Assembly (NCBI RefSeq): GCF_007859735.1
Contig: NZ_SIHI01000001.1
Location: forward strand, 1,134,151-1,198,150
Origin: Thalassoglobus neptunius
Lineage (GTDB): Bacteria > Planctomycetota > Planctomycetia > Planctomycetales > Planctomycetaceae
Direction: 5' to 3'
Length of the DNA: 64,000 nucleotides
Notes under the pieces: generated by a model
What the model saw: only the letters and a program-made list of their open reading frames with translations
Databases searched by the model: none
Told to the model about the DNA's origin: nothing
Shown: one piece after another, positions 34,696-45,159 of the stretch
Position numbering within the stretch: position 1 is the stretch's first letter
How the letters are laid out: each line of letters begins with the position of its first letter
Program-made: the position numbers and the translations under genes

Positions 34696-35928
34696 TTATT
34701 GTCGGGAGGCGACGGTTTTGCCTGTTGCTGGTGCAACGACAACAGCGATTTCGTCCGCGACAGTTTGGTCGGCTGTCAGAATCTGAATGACACCGTTGAC
34801 AGGTTCCGAAATTTGAATCGAAGGCAGAACAGCGGTTGTCTGCTCTGTGGTCCAGTTTTCAACATTGGCTTGCAGCTTCATTCCGCCGATGACAAGCAGA
34901 ACGGTTCCTTGTTGTGCTCCGATTTGACCGTCGATGGAAATTGCTTGTCCAGGATTGACGACGACTGAGTCAGGTGTCGTCGCTGGAGCACTTGCATCTG
35001 GAGCTGTCGGAGAACTGGCGGCATACCGAACGCCAAGGGTATTCAACACATCACCGGTTGGGCTCATCACAACGAGCTCAGCTTGGACCGGCTCAGTGAC
35101 TGGGAGTGTTGGGAGTTGTGCTGTGGCGATTGCGTCTTCCCAGCGAGTGACTTGAGTCCCGAGCGACATTCCTCCGATTCGAAGAACGATCGAGCCCGGA
35201 GTCGCTCCAAAGCCGGCTCCTTCAAGTGCAATCTCCTGGCCTGAGTAAACGTCAGTCAATTCCACGAGTGGCGAAGCAGGTACTGCTGGTTGGCCGGGGC
35301 TTGGGTGGCATTGGCAGGGAGTTGCGCAATGGCAATCGTGGTCGCATCCGCAAGGTTTCTTTTCGACACAAACCGTTTCAACGGGGCGGATAGTGCAGAC
35401 CGGATGGTGTGGCTCGCAAGGTCGAATAACGCATACGGGGTTCGGAGGTGGGCAAGGGCGAATCACACATTTTGGAGGTCCGACGACTGGAGGGGGTGTA
35501 ATGCAAGCGGGTGGCGGGATGATATGTGGCGGCGGGTTGATATGTGGTGGAGGAGTGATGCAGACCGGCGGAGGAATGATCCGCGGTGGAGGGGTAATGC
35601 AAATTGGTGGAGGAATGATTCTCGGCGGTGGCCCGATTGTGACTGGTGGTGGAATAATTCTTGGCGGCGGAGTGATGCACTTTGGAGGTTCAATGTGGGG
35701 TGGTCCGAATTTCGGCGGATCGATTGGCTGATGCTTCGGCGGATGTCCTGTCCACTTGGGAGGATTGTGTTGCGTGCCGAATTTGACCTTCGAGAAGAAG
35801 TTGTTGGAGCTTTTCGATTTAGAATTGGACAGCTGATTGAACAGCTTCTTTGCGTCGAAAGACTGAGCGTAGCCTTCGCTGGCGGTGACGGCAGTGATCA
35901 ATGTTGCGGTGAGGACGAGAGTTTTCAT
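34696..35928 (-). CDS. Exported proline-rich protein with IPT-like C-terminal repeats
   Basis: A 410-residue secreted protein with a signal peptide (MKTLVLTATLITAVTASEGYAQ). Residues about 55-165 are a proline-rich region with irregular repeats of the type PPPRIIPPPVCITPPP and PPKCI, containing spaced cysteines. A Cys-rich patch follows (KPCGCDHDCHCATPCQCH). The C-terminal half has two related beta segments, VELTDVYSGQEIALEGAGFGATPGSIVLRIGG and NPGQAISIDGQIGAQQGTVLLVIGG, resembling IPT/TIG or PEGA folds. A wall or surface location is likely. The frame is open back to 36081 but lacks a signal-like start there. Confidence 0.75.
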   Translation of the reverse strand: MKTLVLTATLITAVTASEGYAQSFDAKKLFNQLSNSKSKSSNNFFSKVKFGTQHNPPKWTGHPPKHQPIDPPKFGPPHIEPPKCITPPPRIIPPPVTIGPPPRIIPPPICITPPPRIIPPPVCITPPPHINPPPHIIPPPACITPPPVVGPPKCVIRPCPPPNPVCVIRPCEPHHPVCTIRPVETVCVEKKPCGCDHDCHCATPCQCHPSPGQPAVPASPLVELTDVYSGQEIALEGAGFGATPGSIVLRIGGMSLGTQVTRWEDAIATAQLPTLPVTEPVQAELVVMSPTGDVLNTLGVRYAASSPTAPDASAPATTPDSVVVNPGQAISIDGQIGAQQGTVLLVIGGMKLQANVENWTTEQTTAVLPSIQISEPVNGVIQILTADQTVADEIAVVVAPATGKTVASRQ

Positions 35929-36237
35929 AGCCTGTTTCCCTGCTGAGTGTTCTGTGTCTCTTGTGTGACGACACTCAGAGACTAGGCAGGTCCCGTGCCA
36001 TACGGTTTTATCAGCAGTTTTTGCCATTTCGTCGCGAACTGCGCCATCGGTTCGACTCCTCGTGAATCGACATGACAACAAGTGGCTTCAGCGCGTGATG
36101 ACACACCGCTGATTCAGCTTGAATGCATGGCTGCAAACACATGGGTGCCGGAATTCGGTCGCTCTATCGCTGCGACGGGAGAACTTGCGCCCGGTTTTCG
36201 CCTTCGAGAGATATGGCGAGGCAGCTGCCGAAGCGGG

Positions 36238-37470
36238 TTAAGGGGTCTGTTCGTTTCTCGCCAGGATGAAGTCGACCCATTGTGGAAGCTTCTCGACGAA
36301 ATCCGGTGGGAACCGGTGTTCGGACATTCCCGGATACTCAATGGCTTCAACTCGTGCGCCCAGCCGCTCAAGGTCCTGAGCGTAGAACCGGGTGATTGCG
36401 ATGTTCCCCAACAGTTCCTGAGCTCCGCACGTGACCATGTAACCCTGCTGAGTGTGTTTCGCCTGAGGAGAAACGGAAAGCGTGGCGGGATCGTTGTTGC
36501 CTCCGGGAGACATGATGAGAGCACCGGAGAATTCATCCGGATGTCTGGCTGCGATTTCAGCAGCGACCATGGCTCCCTGTGAAAATCCAAACAGGACAAG
36601 CTGACCGGGAGCAGCTTTCAGCTTCTGGCTGACTTTCTCCAGCGCCTTGCGAATCCTGGCTTCGTCGAGTTGCGGGTCTTCAGCCCAGACGAAGCTGCTC
36701 GGGCCAAGCGGAATGGGTCCACTGATGCCGAGGATGGCGATTTGCATTTCATCTGAGAGTTGCTGATAGCCGGTGTTGACGAAGTTTTTGGCGCGTCCCC
36801 CCATCCCGTGCAGTCCGATCAGAATGGGAATCGGTTCAGTAGGCTGATAGTTCGACGGGAGGATCAATGAATATTCAGTGAGACCGCTGCTCTTCCAGTA
36901 TTCTCCGTACTGTGACAGGTATCGCTGAACCTTGTTCCAGCGTGGGTCGTTTCGAACGAGGGCCAGATCCGGATCCTGATTCGTCCATTCCGCATCGACG
37001 CCTTCCTTCTCTGCTGCCTCCAGTAGCCAATAGAAACTTGCTTCGACGTTTCCAGCGAGGGAGTAGTAGCAGGCGAGATTGTAGGCCCCTTCGGACTCTT
37101 CGCTTTGAGCATGTGACCAATACTGCAGTTGAACAGCGTCGACGTAATTTCCGTCAGCGGCGTTTTGCCGCGCGCCTGCTGCGAGCAAGTCACTTTCAAG
37201 CGTCGACAGATCGAGTTCACCGAACTGATTTGAAGGAGGTGTCGGTTCGGCAATGACAAAGGGGCGAATGGGGCGTGTGGCCGGCACTTCCGGTTTTGCC
37301 ACGACCGTTTGATCCTGCTGCGACGAGGCAATTGGGGTTCCGATCAGCTGATCGCTTGACGTTTGAGCTCGTTCACAACCCAACAAACACAACATCAAGC
37401 TGAGCAGCCCCCAAGTCAAAACTTGAGACAGGAGGGGCTTCGCTGTTGTCGTTGTTGGTCGATGCATCAT
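36238..37470 (-). CDS. Lipoprotein with alpha/beta-hydrolase (esterase) domain
   Basis: A 410-residue predicted lipoprotein: hydrophobic segment then lipobox LLGCERAQ at about residue 34. Residues about 115-185 form a TPR-like stretch (YNLACYYSLAGNVEASFYWLLEAAEKEG, NDPRWNKVQRYL). An alpha/beta-hydrolase domain fills about 200-400: IGLHGMGGRAKNF as oxyanion loop, the nucleophile elbow GFSQGA, a PGGNNDP region and a late SEHRFPP histidine. It resembles the phospholipase/carboxylesterase (LpqC-like) group. Substrate unknown. Confidence 0.8.
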   Translation of the reverse strand: MMHRPTTTTAKPLLSQVLTWGLLSLMLCLLGCERAQTSSDQLIGTPIASSQQDQTVVAKPEVPATRPIRPFVIAEPTPPSNQFGELDLSTLESDLLAAGARQNAADGNYVDAVQLQYWSHAQSEESEGAYNLACYYSLAGNVEASFYWLLEAAEKEGVDAEWTNQDPDLALVRNDPRWNKVQRYLSQYGEYWKSSGLTEYSLILPSNYQPTEPIPILIGLHGMGGRAKNFVNTGYQQLSDEMQIAILGISGPIPLGPSSFVWAEDPQLDEARIRKALEKVSQKLKAAPGQLVLFGFSQGAMVAAEIAARHPDEFSGALIMSPGGNNDPATLSVSPQAKHTQQGYMVTCGAQELLGNIAITRFYAQDLERLGARVEAIEYPGMSEHRFPPDFVEKLPQWVDFILARNEQTP

Positions 37471-37566
37471 TCGTCGATCCTACACCATGCTGCGATTCAT
37501 GGCCATAAACGGTCGTACTCTCCTGTACGGTTTGTCTCCGTAATTCGTTAAGGCTGCAAAAATATT

Positions 37567-37602
37567 GCGGGAGGAATCACAAGTTTTTGCGACGCCTCCC
37601 GC
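37567..37602 (-). terminator. Terminator downstream of leuS
   Basis: On the minus strand an 8-bp stem GCGGGAGG/CCTCCCGC encloses a 20-base loop and is followed by AATATTTTTGC. It lies just after the leuS stop at 37613. Confidence 0.7.
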
Positions 37603-37612
37603 TACGAACCGG

Positions 37613-40306
37613 CTATCCTTTGACAACAAAGTTGACCATTCGTTTTGGGACACAGATGATTTTCACGATCTGCTTCCCTTCGAGTTGCTTCTGAACAAGT
37701 TCATTGGTTTCGGCTGACTTCTGCATCGCTGCCTGATCAGCTACAGCGGGGATGCGAATCTTCGCTTTGACTTTTCCGTTGACCTGAACCGGGATTTCGA
37801 TTTCAGCTTCCGCAATTTTCGATTCGTCGAAGGATGGCCAGGGAGCGTATGTGAGCGACTCGGAATGTCCGAGAAGCTGCCACAATTCTTCTGAGATGTG
37901 AGGAGCAAACGGTGCCAGCAAAAGGACGAGCGACTGAATCGCTTCTTTCGGGCGCACTTCCTGTCCGGTGAAGAAGTTGGTGAACTCCATCATCTTGCTG
38001 ATCGCGGTATTGAAGCTGAGCTTTTCGATGTCTTCAGTGACACCTTTGATGGTCTTGTGCAGGACTCTCTCCTGCTCTTCGTTCATCGCGACGTCTTGAA
38101 CGGCCGGGCTCAGTTTGACGTCATCGGATTGCTCATCAGTGACCAATCGCCAGACACGTCCGAGGAATCGGTAGACTCCTTCGACGCCTTTCATGCTCCA
38201 CGGTTTCACCTGTTCCAGTGGCCCCATGAACATCTCGTACAGTCTCAGCGAGTCGGCTCCGTATTCGCAGACAACATCGTCGGGGTTGATGACGTTGCCT
38301 TTCGACTTGGACATCTTCTCGTTGTTTTCCCCGAGGATCATTCCCTGATTCACGAGCTTCTGGAAAGGCTCGACCGACGAAACGTATCCGCGATCGAAAA
38401 GGACTTTGTGCCAGAAGCGGGAGTAGAGAAGGTGCAGGACGGCATGCTCGGCTCCACCGATATAGAGGTCGACGGGCAGCCAGTATTTTTCGAGTTCCGG
38501 ATCGATGAAGCTCGAGTTGTTTTTGTTGTCAGCGAAACGGAGGTAATACCAGCAGCTACCGGCCCATTGCGGCATGCTGTTGGTTTCGCGTTTGAGTCGT
38601 GTTCCATCTTCCGCGACCGAATAGAGCCACTCATCGGGAGCCCAGCTGAGAGGAGGGTCCGGAGTTCCTTTCGGTTTGAAGTCGTCCATGTCCGGCAGAG
38701 TGACAGGCAATTCGCTTTCGTCGACCGTGCGGATGTTTCCGGTCGGAGTGCCTTCTTCGTCGAGTTCGTGCCAGATGGGAAACGGCTCGCCCCAGTAACG
38801 TTGTCGGGAGAAGAGCCAGTCGCGCAATCGATAGTTGGTCGCCTGTTTTCCGAGACCGGCAGCTTGCAGGTCTTGTGTGATCTTCTCTTTGAACTGTTGT
38901 GTTGGAGTTCCGTTGTAGTCGCCGGAATTGATGGCGGTGCCTTGACCAGTGAAGCCGATGTTCTCGACGTCGTCGCTGCCGGAATCGACAACTTCAATGA
39001 CCGGAAGGTCGAACGTCTGAGCGAATTCGAGATCGCGTTCGTCGTGGGCGGGGACCGCCATGATGGCCCCGGTTCCGTAGCTGATGAGAACGTAGTCAGC
39101 GATCCAGATCGGGGTTTTCTCGCCATTGACCGGATTGATCGCGTAGGCCCCGGTGAAGACTCCGGTCTTTTCTTTGGCGAGATCTGTGCGGTCGAGATCG
39201 CTCTTCAATGCGGAACGTCGTCGATACTCTTCGACTTCGGAACGCTTGTCGTCGGTGACAATCGTGTCCACGAGTTGATGTTCGGGAGCGATGACCATAT
39301 AGGTTGCTCCGAAGAGTGTGTCCGGACGGGTTGTGTAGACCCGCAACACATTGCCTTCGGGAGTTTGTGGGAGACCGGAATTCTTTCGCGCGGATTTCCA
39401 ATCATCAAATGTCGCGGACGATGCCGATTCGGAATTCGAAGGGAGTTCAACGAAGAAGTCGACCTCTGCGCCAACGCTTTTCCCGATCCAGTTCCGCTGC
39501 AGAATCTTGATCGATTCGGACCAGTCGAGGTCCTCCAAATCATCAATCAGACGCTCTGCGTACGCGGTGATGCGTAGCATCCATTGTCGAAGGGCTCGAC
39601 GTTCGACGGGATGTCCGCCGCGATCACTCAGACCTTCGGCGGTGACTTCTTCATTCGCGAGGACGGTTCCGAGTGCGGGACACCAGTTGACCGGAGCGTT
39701 GCTTTGATAGGCGAGGCGATGCTGGTCCTGGTAATCACGAACCGACTGTTCGCCTTTCTCGGAAACATCTTCCGGGATGGGCAGTTCTGAAATCGGTCGA
39801 CCACGGCCGGTGCGTTTGGTTCCGTTCTGGTCTGTCCAGGTCATCTCCGGATCGTACCAGGTATCGTAAAGCTGAAGGAAAATCCACTGCGTCCAGCGGT
39901 AGTAGTCTTCGTCCGTGGTGGAGATCTCTCGGCTCCAGTCGTAGCTGAAACCCAGCATCTTCAACTGGCGACGAAAGTTGTCGATGTTCTCGTACGTTGT
40001 GACTCGTGGATGTGTCCCGGTGTTGATGGCGTGCTGTTCTGCAGGGAGGCCAAACGCGTCCCATCCCATCGGATGCAGAACGTGCTTGCCCTTCATCCGA
40101 TTGAAGCGGCAAACGATGTCTGTGGCGGTGTAGCCTTCCGGGTGTCCAACATGCAGCCCCGATCCAGAGGGATACGGGAACATGTCGAGCACATACATTT
40201 TCCCCTGACTGGCGTCATTCGGTTCATTTGAGGTCACGAACGTTTCGTGTTCATCCCAGTAGGTTTGCCATTTGGATTCAATGTGCCGAGGTTCGTAGCG
40301 AGACAT
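37613..40306 (-). CDS. leuS: Leucyl-tRNA synthetase
   Basis: An 897-residue class I synthetase. It has the HIGH-type motif in [17 protein letters not shown] (about residues 43-59), the CP1 editing domain including [19 protein letters not shown], the KMSKS loop in [16 protein letters not shown] (about 663) and a C-terminal anticodon-binding region ending in the ubiquitous [14 protein letters not shown] block. It attaches leucine to tRNA-Leu in the cytoplasm and clears mischarged isoleucine or methionine. It appears monocistronic, followed by its own terminator. Confidence 0.97.
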   Translation of the reverse strand: MSRYEPRHIESKWQTYWDEHETFVTSNEPNDASQGKMYVLDMFPYPSGSGLHVGHPEGYTATDIVCRFNRMKGKHVLHPMGWDAFGLPAEQHAINTGTHPRVTTYENIDNFRRQLKMLGFSYDWSREISTTDEDYYRWTQWIFLQLYDTWYDPEMTWTDQNGTKRTGRGRPISELPIPEDVSEKGEQSVRDYQDQHRLAYQSNAPVNWCPALGTVLANEEVTAEGLSDRGGHPVERRALRQWMLRITAYAERLIDDLEDLDWSESIKILQRNWIGKSVGAEVDFFVELPSNSESASSATFDDWKSARKNSGLPQTPEGNVLRVYTTRPDTLFGATYMVIAPEHQLVDTIVTDDKRSEVEEYRRRSALKSDLDRTDLAKEKTGVFTGAYAINPVNGEKTPIWIADYVLISYGTGAIMAVPAHDERDLEFAQTFDLPVIEVVDSGSDDVENIGFTGQGTAINSGDYNGTPTQQFKEKITQDLQAAGLGKQATNYRLRDWLFSRQRYWGEPFPIWHELDEEGTPTGNIRTVDESELPVTLPDMDDFKPKGTPDPPLSWAPDEWLYSVAEDGTRLKRETNSMPQWAGSCWYYLRFADNKNNSSFIDPELEKYWLPVDLYIGGAEHAVLHLLYSRFWHKVLFDRGYVSSVEPFQKLVNQGMILGENNEKMSKSKGNVINPDDVVCEYGADSLRLYEMFMGPLEQVKPWSMKGVEGVYRFLGRVWRLVTDEQSDDVKLSPAVQDVAMNEEQERVLHKTIKGVTEDIEKLSFNTAISKMMEFTNFFTGQEVRPKEAIQSLVLLLAPFAPHISEELWQLLGHSESLTYAPWPSFDESKIAEAEIEIPVQVNGKVKAKIRIPAVADQAAMQKSAETNELVQKQLEGKQIVKIICVPKRMVNFVVKG

Positions 40307-40641
40307 ATCTTCAGTCGAGTTGGTGCTGTGTGCGTGTGCAGAAAACCGGTAGTGTAGAGCGCAAGAGTGATCCGGTCACCAGTCACAGACAACGTTCTCT
40401 GGAACTGAGTTCCTTAGCAAATGCTGGTTTGAGAGAAATTGACGCATTCGAACACATTCGGCGAGGCAGTTCTCGCGGAAGTGGAGCCCGTGTGTTCCGT
40501 GAGAGCGTCGTTCCGAGGTGCGTTCGGGGCATCGTTTCGAGCAAGCTTGCTGATTTTGGCCCAAGCAGGTGCGTCGAAATGTGCAAGTGCGTCGAGATGC
40601 GGAAGCAGGCAGTGAATTCGGTTTCGAGAGCGAAAACAGCT
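40307..40641. other. Gap between leuS and the lipase-like gene
   Basis: 335 bases without a gene. Two copies of GTGCGTCGARATG at 40569-40581 and 40587-40599 lie 18 bases apart; otherwise nothing was recognised. It is the upstream region of leuS. Confidence 0.4.
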
Positions 40642-41508
40642 TCAGGCAGCGAGTGAGCGGGGGAAGCGTTTTAGAGTCCAATCGATGACATGGTTGAAGA
40701 TTTCACGCCATCGGGGATCGTTGTGCGGCTCGTGAATGAATTCATCGAGCGGGACGAATCTCCCGGAAGGGACTGACTGGCAGAATTCGTAAGTTGCTTC
40801 ACATGAGGTAATTGCGTCGGATGTTCCATGGAAGGCGAGGACCGGGACCGGGAACTGTGCGGCGTTTCTGAGAGCCCATTCGCCGGCAAGATGGCACTCA
40901 ATGGCTGTCTTCATTGTGATCCGATTGTGCCTCAGCTCATCGTTTCTCAGCTTCTCCAGAATCTCTTCCGATCGAGTCAGTTCCTGGCTTCGAATGCTTG
41001 TCGGGACGCTGAATTCTGGCCAGACGAGTGAAACTCCGTGGATCAGATTCGTTTTCAACGCAGACGGAGGAGTCGCAAGGCGGAACCATGGAGCTGAGAG
41101 AATCGCTCCGGTGATTTGATCTTCGAGTTCGCCTGGCATCTTTCGAAGACACCAGTTCGCGACAACTCCGCCCCCCATGCTGTGACCGAAAAGTGTGATC
41201 AGGCGGTACGGGTCATCCTGAAGGATGTGGTCAATGACGAGAGAAACATCATTCAGGTAGTCGTTGTAAGTGGAGATATGGCCGCGAGTTCCGGTCGAGA
41301 CTCCATGGCCTCGCTGGTCGAAACGGACAACGCTGAGACCGACCGAGTTCAGCAACTCGACAATGTGTCCGTAGCAGCCGCTGTGTTCTCCGAGGCCGTG
41401 GACGAGAAGAACGGTTCCCTGGCCGTACGGAACCTGATGGTCGACGACGTGCAAAGCGTGTCCGTCTTCTGTCGTCAATTCGGTTTCAACGGTTCGGGTG
41501 AGAGACAT
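40642..41508 (-). CDS. Alpha/beta-hydrolase, monoacylglycerol lipase-like
   Basis: A 288-residue soluble hydrolase. LLVHGLGEHSGCYGHI carries the oxyanion HG motif, VVRFDQRGHGVSTGTRG is diagnostic of the monoacylglycerol lipase/PldB group, the nucleophile elbow is GHSMGGG, and FHGTSDAITSCEAT plus EPHNDPRW supply the Asp and His. No signal peptide, so it works in the cytoplasm or at the membrane face. The natural substrate is probably a lysophospholipid or monoglyceride. Confidence 0.87.
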   Translation of the reverse strand: MSLTRTVETELTTEDGHALHVVDHQVPYGQGTVLLVHGLGEHSGCYGHIVELLNSVGLSVVRFDQRGHGVSTGTRGHISTYNDYLNDVSLVIDHILQDDPYRLITLFGHSMGGGVVANWCLRKMPGELEDQITGAILSAPWFRLATPPSALKTNLIHGVSLVWPEFSVPTSIRSQELTRSEEILEKLRNDELRHNRITMKTAIECHLAGEWALRNAAQFPVPVLAFHGTSDAITSCEATYEFCQSVPSGRFVPLDEFIHEPHNDPRWREIFNHVIDWTLKRFPRSLAA

Positions 41509-41811
41509 CCTTCTCCTTTCAGCAATCGAACACGACGAACTTCCGACTGAGAGACTCTACCAGAAATTGTCCCCAAATAGACCGTTTTCATGGTCTGCAG
41601 GCACTCATGTGATGGTTGTCGATATCAACCATCATCATCAATCAACGTTTCGAGCCATCCTATAAAGGATCGGCAGATTGAGTTGGAACTTCGTATCAAA
41701 TGTCGTAAATTTGAGGTGCGAATACCGATGTCCTTCCCGATTTTGTGCGAAGATGTCTCGCTTCGTACATCACATTTCCCCAATCGAATCATCCCCTGGG
41801 GCACCCCGCCG
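41509..41811. other. Promoter gap before the DUF1549/DUF1553 gene
   Basis: 303 bases with no gene if the following start at 41812 is right. A perfect 9-bp inverted repeat lies at 41610-41634. A GAGGTG site near 41715 could serve an alternative start at 41728. Confidence 0.5.
41610..41634 (+). promoter_or_regulatory. 9-bp inverted repeat upstream of the DUF1549/DUF1553 gene
   Basis: TGATGGTTG (41610-41618) and CAACCATCA (41626-41634) are exact inverted copies around TCGATAT. It may be a dimer-binding operator or a leader hairpin. There is no T tract, so termination is unlikely. Confidence 0.45.
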
Positions 41812-44800
41812 ATGATCAGACCCTTTTTCTACGGAATTGCTGCCTGTCTCATGGTTGGCAGCTACGGCATCGCCGATCCCGGTACAGTGAAGCCTGTCGA
41901 CTTCGATCGGGAGATTCAGCCGATTCTCCAGGCTCGCTGCGCGAGTTGTCATGGATCGGAAGCGAGAGAAGGAGGGCTTCGATTTTTGGGACGGGACGAC
42001 CTGTTTCTTCGGAACGATTCAGGTGAGCCAGCAATTGTGGCTGGGGAGCCATCAGCAAGTGAATTGATTCGCCGGATTGAGGCTGACGAATTTGAACGAA
42101 TGCCTCCCGAAGGTCCCCCTTTGAATGAGGAACAAATCACGCTGCTGAAGCGATGGATTCAAGAAGGTGTTTCGTGGCCTCAGTCGCAAAAAGCTCCAAA
42201 GCATTGGGCGTATGTTGCCCCCGTCAGACCTGACGTTCCGCAGGTTGAAAGTGGTCGAGTTGCCAATCCCATTGATGCGTTTGTGCTGTCGACGCTTGAA
42301 GAGTCGGAGACCGGGTTGCATCAGTCTTCACCCGCATCGCCAGCGACACGATTGCGGCGGGTCTATCTTGATCTGATCGGGCTCCCTCCCGAGATGCACG
42401 TGCTGGAAGCCTTCGAAGCGAATCCATCGGAGGACCATTACCGCGAGATTGTCGATCAGCTTCTGGCTTCTCCTCACTATGGGGAAAAGTGGGCTCGGCA
42501 GTGGCTCGATCTGGCACGTTATGCAGACTCAAACGGTTTTCAGGCGGACCAGTTTCGGGAGATCTGGCCGTATCGCGATTGGGTTATCGATGCTTTCAAC
42601 AATGATATGCCTTTCGATGAATTTTCCATCGCGCAGCTTGCTGGGGATCTTCTGCCTGAGCCCAGTCTCGATGACAAAATCGCGACGGGATTTCATCGTT
42701 GCACGACCTGCAATGTCGAAGCGGGAGTCGATCCGGAAGAGAATCGGACGAATCAAATTATCGACCGTGTGAACACAACCGGAACGGTCTGGCTGGGGAC
42801 GACTCTGGAATGTGCTCAGTGCCACAATCATAAGTATGATCCGTTTTCGCAGGAGGAGTACTACGAACTCTTCGCATTCTTTAACAACACTCCTCTTGAA
42901 GTCGTGCAGCCCGGTGGCTCGGGCGTTCAGTTCGAAGTGTCGGGTCCCAAGATGGACCTTCCGCTGACCGAACTTCAACAGGAGGAACGGGATGAACTTA
43001 AAGCGGAATTGAAGCAGGTGAAGCGTCGCATCTCGCGCCGCGAAACAGTTCTCGCTGAAGAGCAAGAAAGTTGGGAAGACGAATTGCGTGCGAGCCTCGC
43101 ATCTGTTGCGGAATGGCATGTGTTGGAGCCGATCACGTTTGAATCGGAAAAAGGTTCTGAGTTCCGCATTCTCCCGGATTCTTCAATCCTTCTGACTGGC
43201 AAAGCACCGGACAAAGATACTTACACTGTGACGTTCTCAACGAATCTCAAGGACATCACCGGATTCAAAATCGAAGCATTGACCGACGACTCATTGCCCG
43301 GAAAGGGACCGGGACGCGGCGACGAAAAACGGCCCAACTTTGTCGCGCATGAACTGAAAATTTCTGTCACTTCAGAGGGCGAAGTGGATCGGGATTTGAA
43401 GCTGCATACACCTCAAGCAAGTTTCTCTCAGAAGAATTATGATGTTGCCGGGCTGATCGATGGAGACCTGAAGACCGGCTGGGCGATCAACCCGAAATTC
43501 GGTGAGCCGCATTGGGCGAGTTTTCTGATCAAAGAAGCGATCAATAAGACGGGTCAAGAGGCTGGCTCAAAGGCTGGGAAGGATTCTTCGTCGAAGCCGG
43601 TCACGATTCGGTTTGAGCTGTCGCAACAGTTCGGGGGGGCGCGAACGGTCGGTCGCTTGCGAGTTCAGGCTCTCACTGGAGATCCCGAGGCAGCGACGAT
43701 TCCGTCAGACATTCGGGAAGCATTGCTTGCTGAGAAGGAACGGACTGAGGAACAGGGTGTTGCTCTGGCGAAATTTCATGCGTCGCAAGATCAGGGGATG
43801 AAGAGGCTCGTCAATCAGCGGAAAGAAATTCAGTCGAAGATTGACGCCATCACTCCGCTGACGACATTGGTGATGGTTGAGATGGACGATGGTCGGGAAA
43901 CGAACATTTTCCAGCGGGGGAATTTCCTTTCTCCGGGAGTGACAGTGGAAGCAGCTGTGCCTGGCGTTCTTCATCCGCTCTCTTCTGCTGTTGGTGAGAC
44001 GGAACAACGTGATCGTCTCGCATTTGCGAAATGGCTTGTCTCTGAGGAGAATCCGCTCGTGGCCCGCGTGGCTGTCAATCGCTGGTGGTCGGAATTCTTC
44101 GGGCATGGGATCGTGGAGACCCTTGAAGATTTCGGAACCCAAGGAGATCGGCCGACTCATCCGGAGTTGCTGGATTGGCTCGCGGTCGAACTCATGGAGA
44201 GCAACTGGTCGATGAAGCAGATTAATCGCACGATTGTGCTCTCGGAAACTTATCAACAGGATTCGCGAATCGAGAGTGCTGATCGCGAGCTTGACTCATT
44301 GAATCGCCTCTATGCTCGCGGGCCGAGGTTCCGTTTGAGTGCGGAAACAATCCGCGATCAGGCATTGGCGATCAGCGGGCTTTTGTGTCGTGATGTCGGC
44401 GGCCCCCCTGTTTATCCGCCGCAACCTGAGAACATCTGGCGGCACGTGGGACGCAATGCTCCGAAATGGGAGACCGACACCGATGGCGATCGATTTCGGC
44501 GAGGGCTGTATGTTGTCTGGCGGAGAAGTGCCCCGTACCCGAGTTTCGTCAACTTCGATGCTCCCGATCGGGCTTCGTGCGTTGTCAAACGTTCTCGAAC
44601 CAACACTCCTCTGCAAGCATTGACGCTGCTCAACGATCCTGCCTATGTCGAGATGGCTCACGGGCTCGCGAACCGGTTGCTTGTTGAGTGTTCGGATGGA
44701 GGAACAGACGAACTGGTCGAGTTCGGATTCCGGCTGGTGACCTCTCGACAGCCCAACAGCCACGAAGCGGCCTTTCTCATTGCGTTTCTGGAATCTGAGG

Positions 44801-44949
44801 AACAACGATTCACTGACGATCCCGTGGCTGCCAAACAAGTGGTCCCTGAAAGCGTTCGCCAGACTGACGTTCCGATTGCGAAACAGGCAGCCTGTTTCGA
44901 ACTGGCGAGTGTTCTTTTGAATCTCGACGAATCGATTACGAAGAACTGA
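41812..44949 (+). CDS. PSCyt1-DUF1549-DUF1553 protein with c-type haem motif
   Basis: A planctomycete multidomain protein of 1045 residues from the ATG at 41812, which starts a signal peptide (MIRPFFYGIAACLMVGSYG). The haem-c motif CASCHG lies at about residue 43 within a PSCyt1 domain. The DUF1549 domain follows (AFVLSTLEESE, RLRRVYLDLIGLPPEM, ARQWLDLARYADSNGF). A middle region contains coiled-coil and concanavalin-like segments, and the DUF1553 domain ends it (NRWWSEFFGHGIVETLEDFGTQGD). Such proteins are abundant in planctomycetes and usually sit before a DUF1501 gene, absent here. A start at 41728 with GAGGTG would add 28 residues. Confidence 0.88.
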   Translation: MIRPFFYGIAACLMVGSYGIADPGTVKPVDFDREIQPILQARCASCHGSEAREGGLRFLGRDDLFLRNDSGEPAIVAGEPSASELIRRIEADEFERMPPEGPPLNEEQITLLKRWIQEGVSWPQSQKAPKHWAYVAPVRPDVPQVESGRVANPIDAFVLSTLEESETGLHQSSPASPATRLRRVYLDLIGLPPEMHVLEAFEANPSEDHYREIVDQLLASPHYGEKWARQWLDLARYADSNGFQADQFREIWPYRDWVIDAFNNDMPFDEFSIAQLAGDLLPEPSLDDKIATGFHRCTTCNVEAGVDPEENRTNQIIDRVNTTGTVWLGTTLECAQCHNHKYDPFSQEEYYELFAFFNNTPLEVVQPGGSGVQFEVSGPKMDLPLTELQQEERDELKAELKQVKRRISRRETVLAEEQESWEDELRASLASVAEWHVLEPITFESEKGSEFRILPDSSILLTGKAPDKDTYTVTFSTNLKDITGFKIEALTDDSLPGKGPGRGDEKRPNFVAHELKISVTSEGEVDRDLKLHTPQASFSQKNYDVAGLIDGDLKTGWAINPKFGEPHWASFLIKEAINKTGQEAGSKAGKDSSSKPVTIRFELSQQFGGARTVGRLRVQALTGDPEAATIPSDIREALLAEKERTEEQGVALAKFHASQDQGMKRLVNQRKEIQSKIDAITPLTTLVMVEMDDGRETNIFQRGNFLSPGVTVEAAVPGVLHPLSSAVGETEQRDRLAFAKWLVSEENPLVARVAVNRWWSEFFGHGIVETLEDFGTQGDRPTHPELLDWLAVELMESNWSMKQINRTIVLSETYQQDSRIESADRELDSLNRLYARGPRFRLSAETIRDQALAISGLLCRDVGGPPVYPPQPENIWRHVGRNAPKWETDTDGDRFRRGLYVVWRRSAPYPSFVNFDAPDRASCVVKRSRTNTPLQALTLLNDPAYVEMAHGLANRLLVECSDGGTDELVEFGFRLVTSRQPNSHEAAFLIAFLESEEQRFTDDPVAAKQVVPESVRQTDVPIAKQAACFELASVLLNLDESITKN

Positions 44950-45159
44950 TGCGTTTCCGGGCCGGATTGGGAATCGATTGACGCCGGCTGATCTCTCGCT
45001 ATGTTGCAGACGGTCAGATTGAGATGAGTGGAGTGCGAAATGCTCGCGTCATTCTGATCTCTGGTTTGCGGCGATTGACACCAGCAATCGCCGCATTCAT
45101 CAAAAGAAACGAGTTCTTGCAAGTGCTGAGAAGCCATGAAAATGGTTGAGGGACATTTT

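Noticed and set aside
35393..35731. Gly-rich frame opposite the proline-rich repeats
   Set aside because: Gly codons are the complement of the CC-rich proline codons; the minus-strand frame has the signal peptide.
36035..36075. GGTTCGACTCC resembling a tRNA T-loop
   Set aside because: No acceptor, D or anticodon stems can be formed around it on either strand.
37898..39577. 559-residue open frame antisense to leuS
   Set aside because: It lies wholly inside leuS on the opposite strand, lacks conserved motifs and has the composition expected from complementary codons of a real gene.
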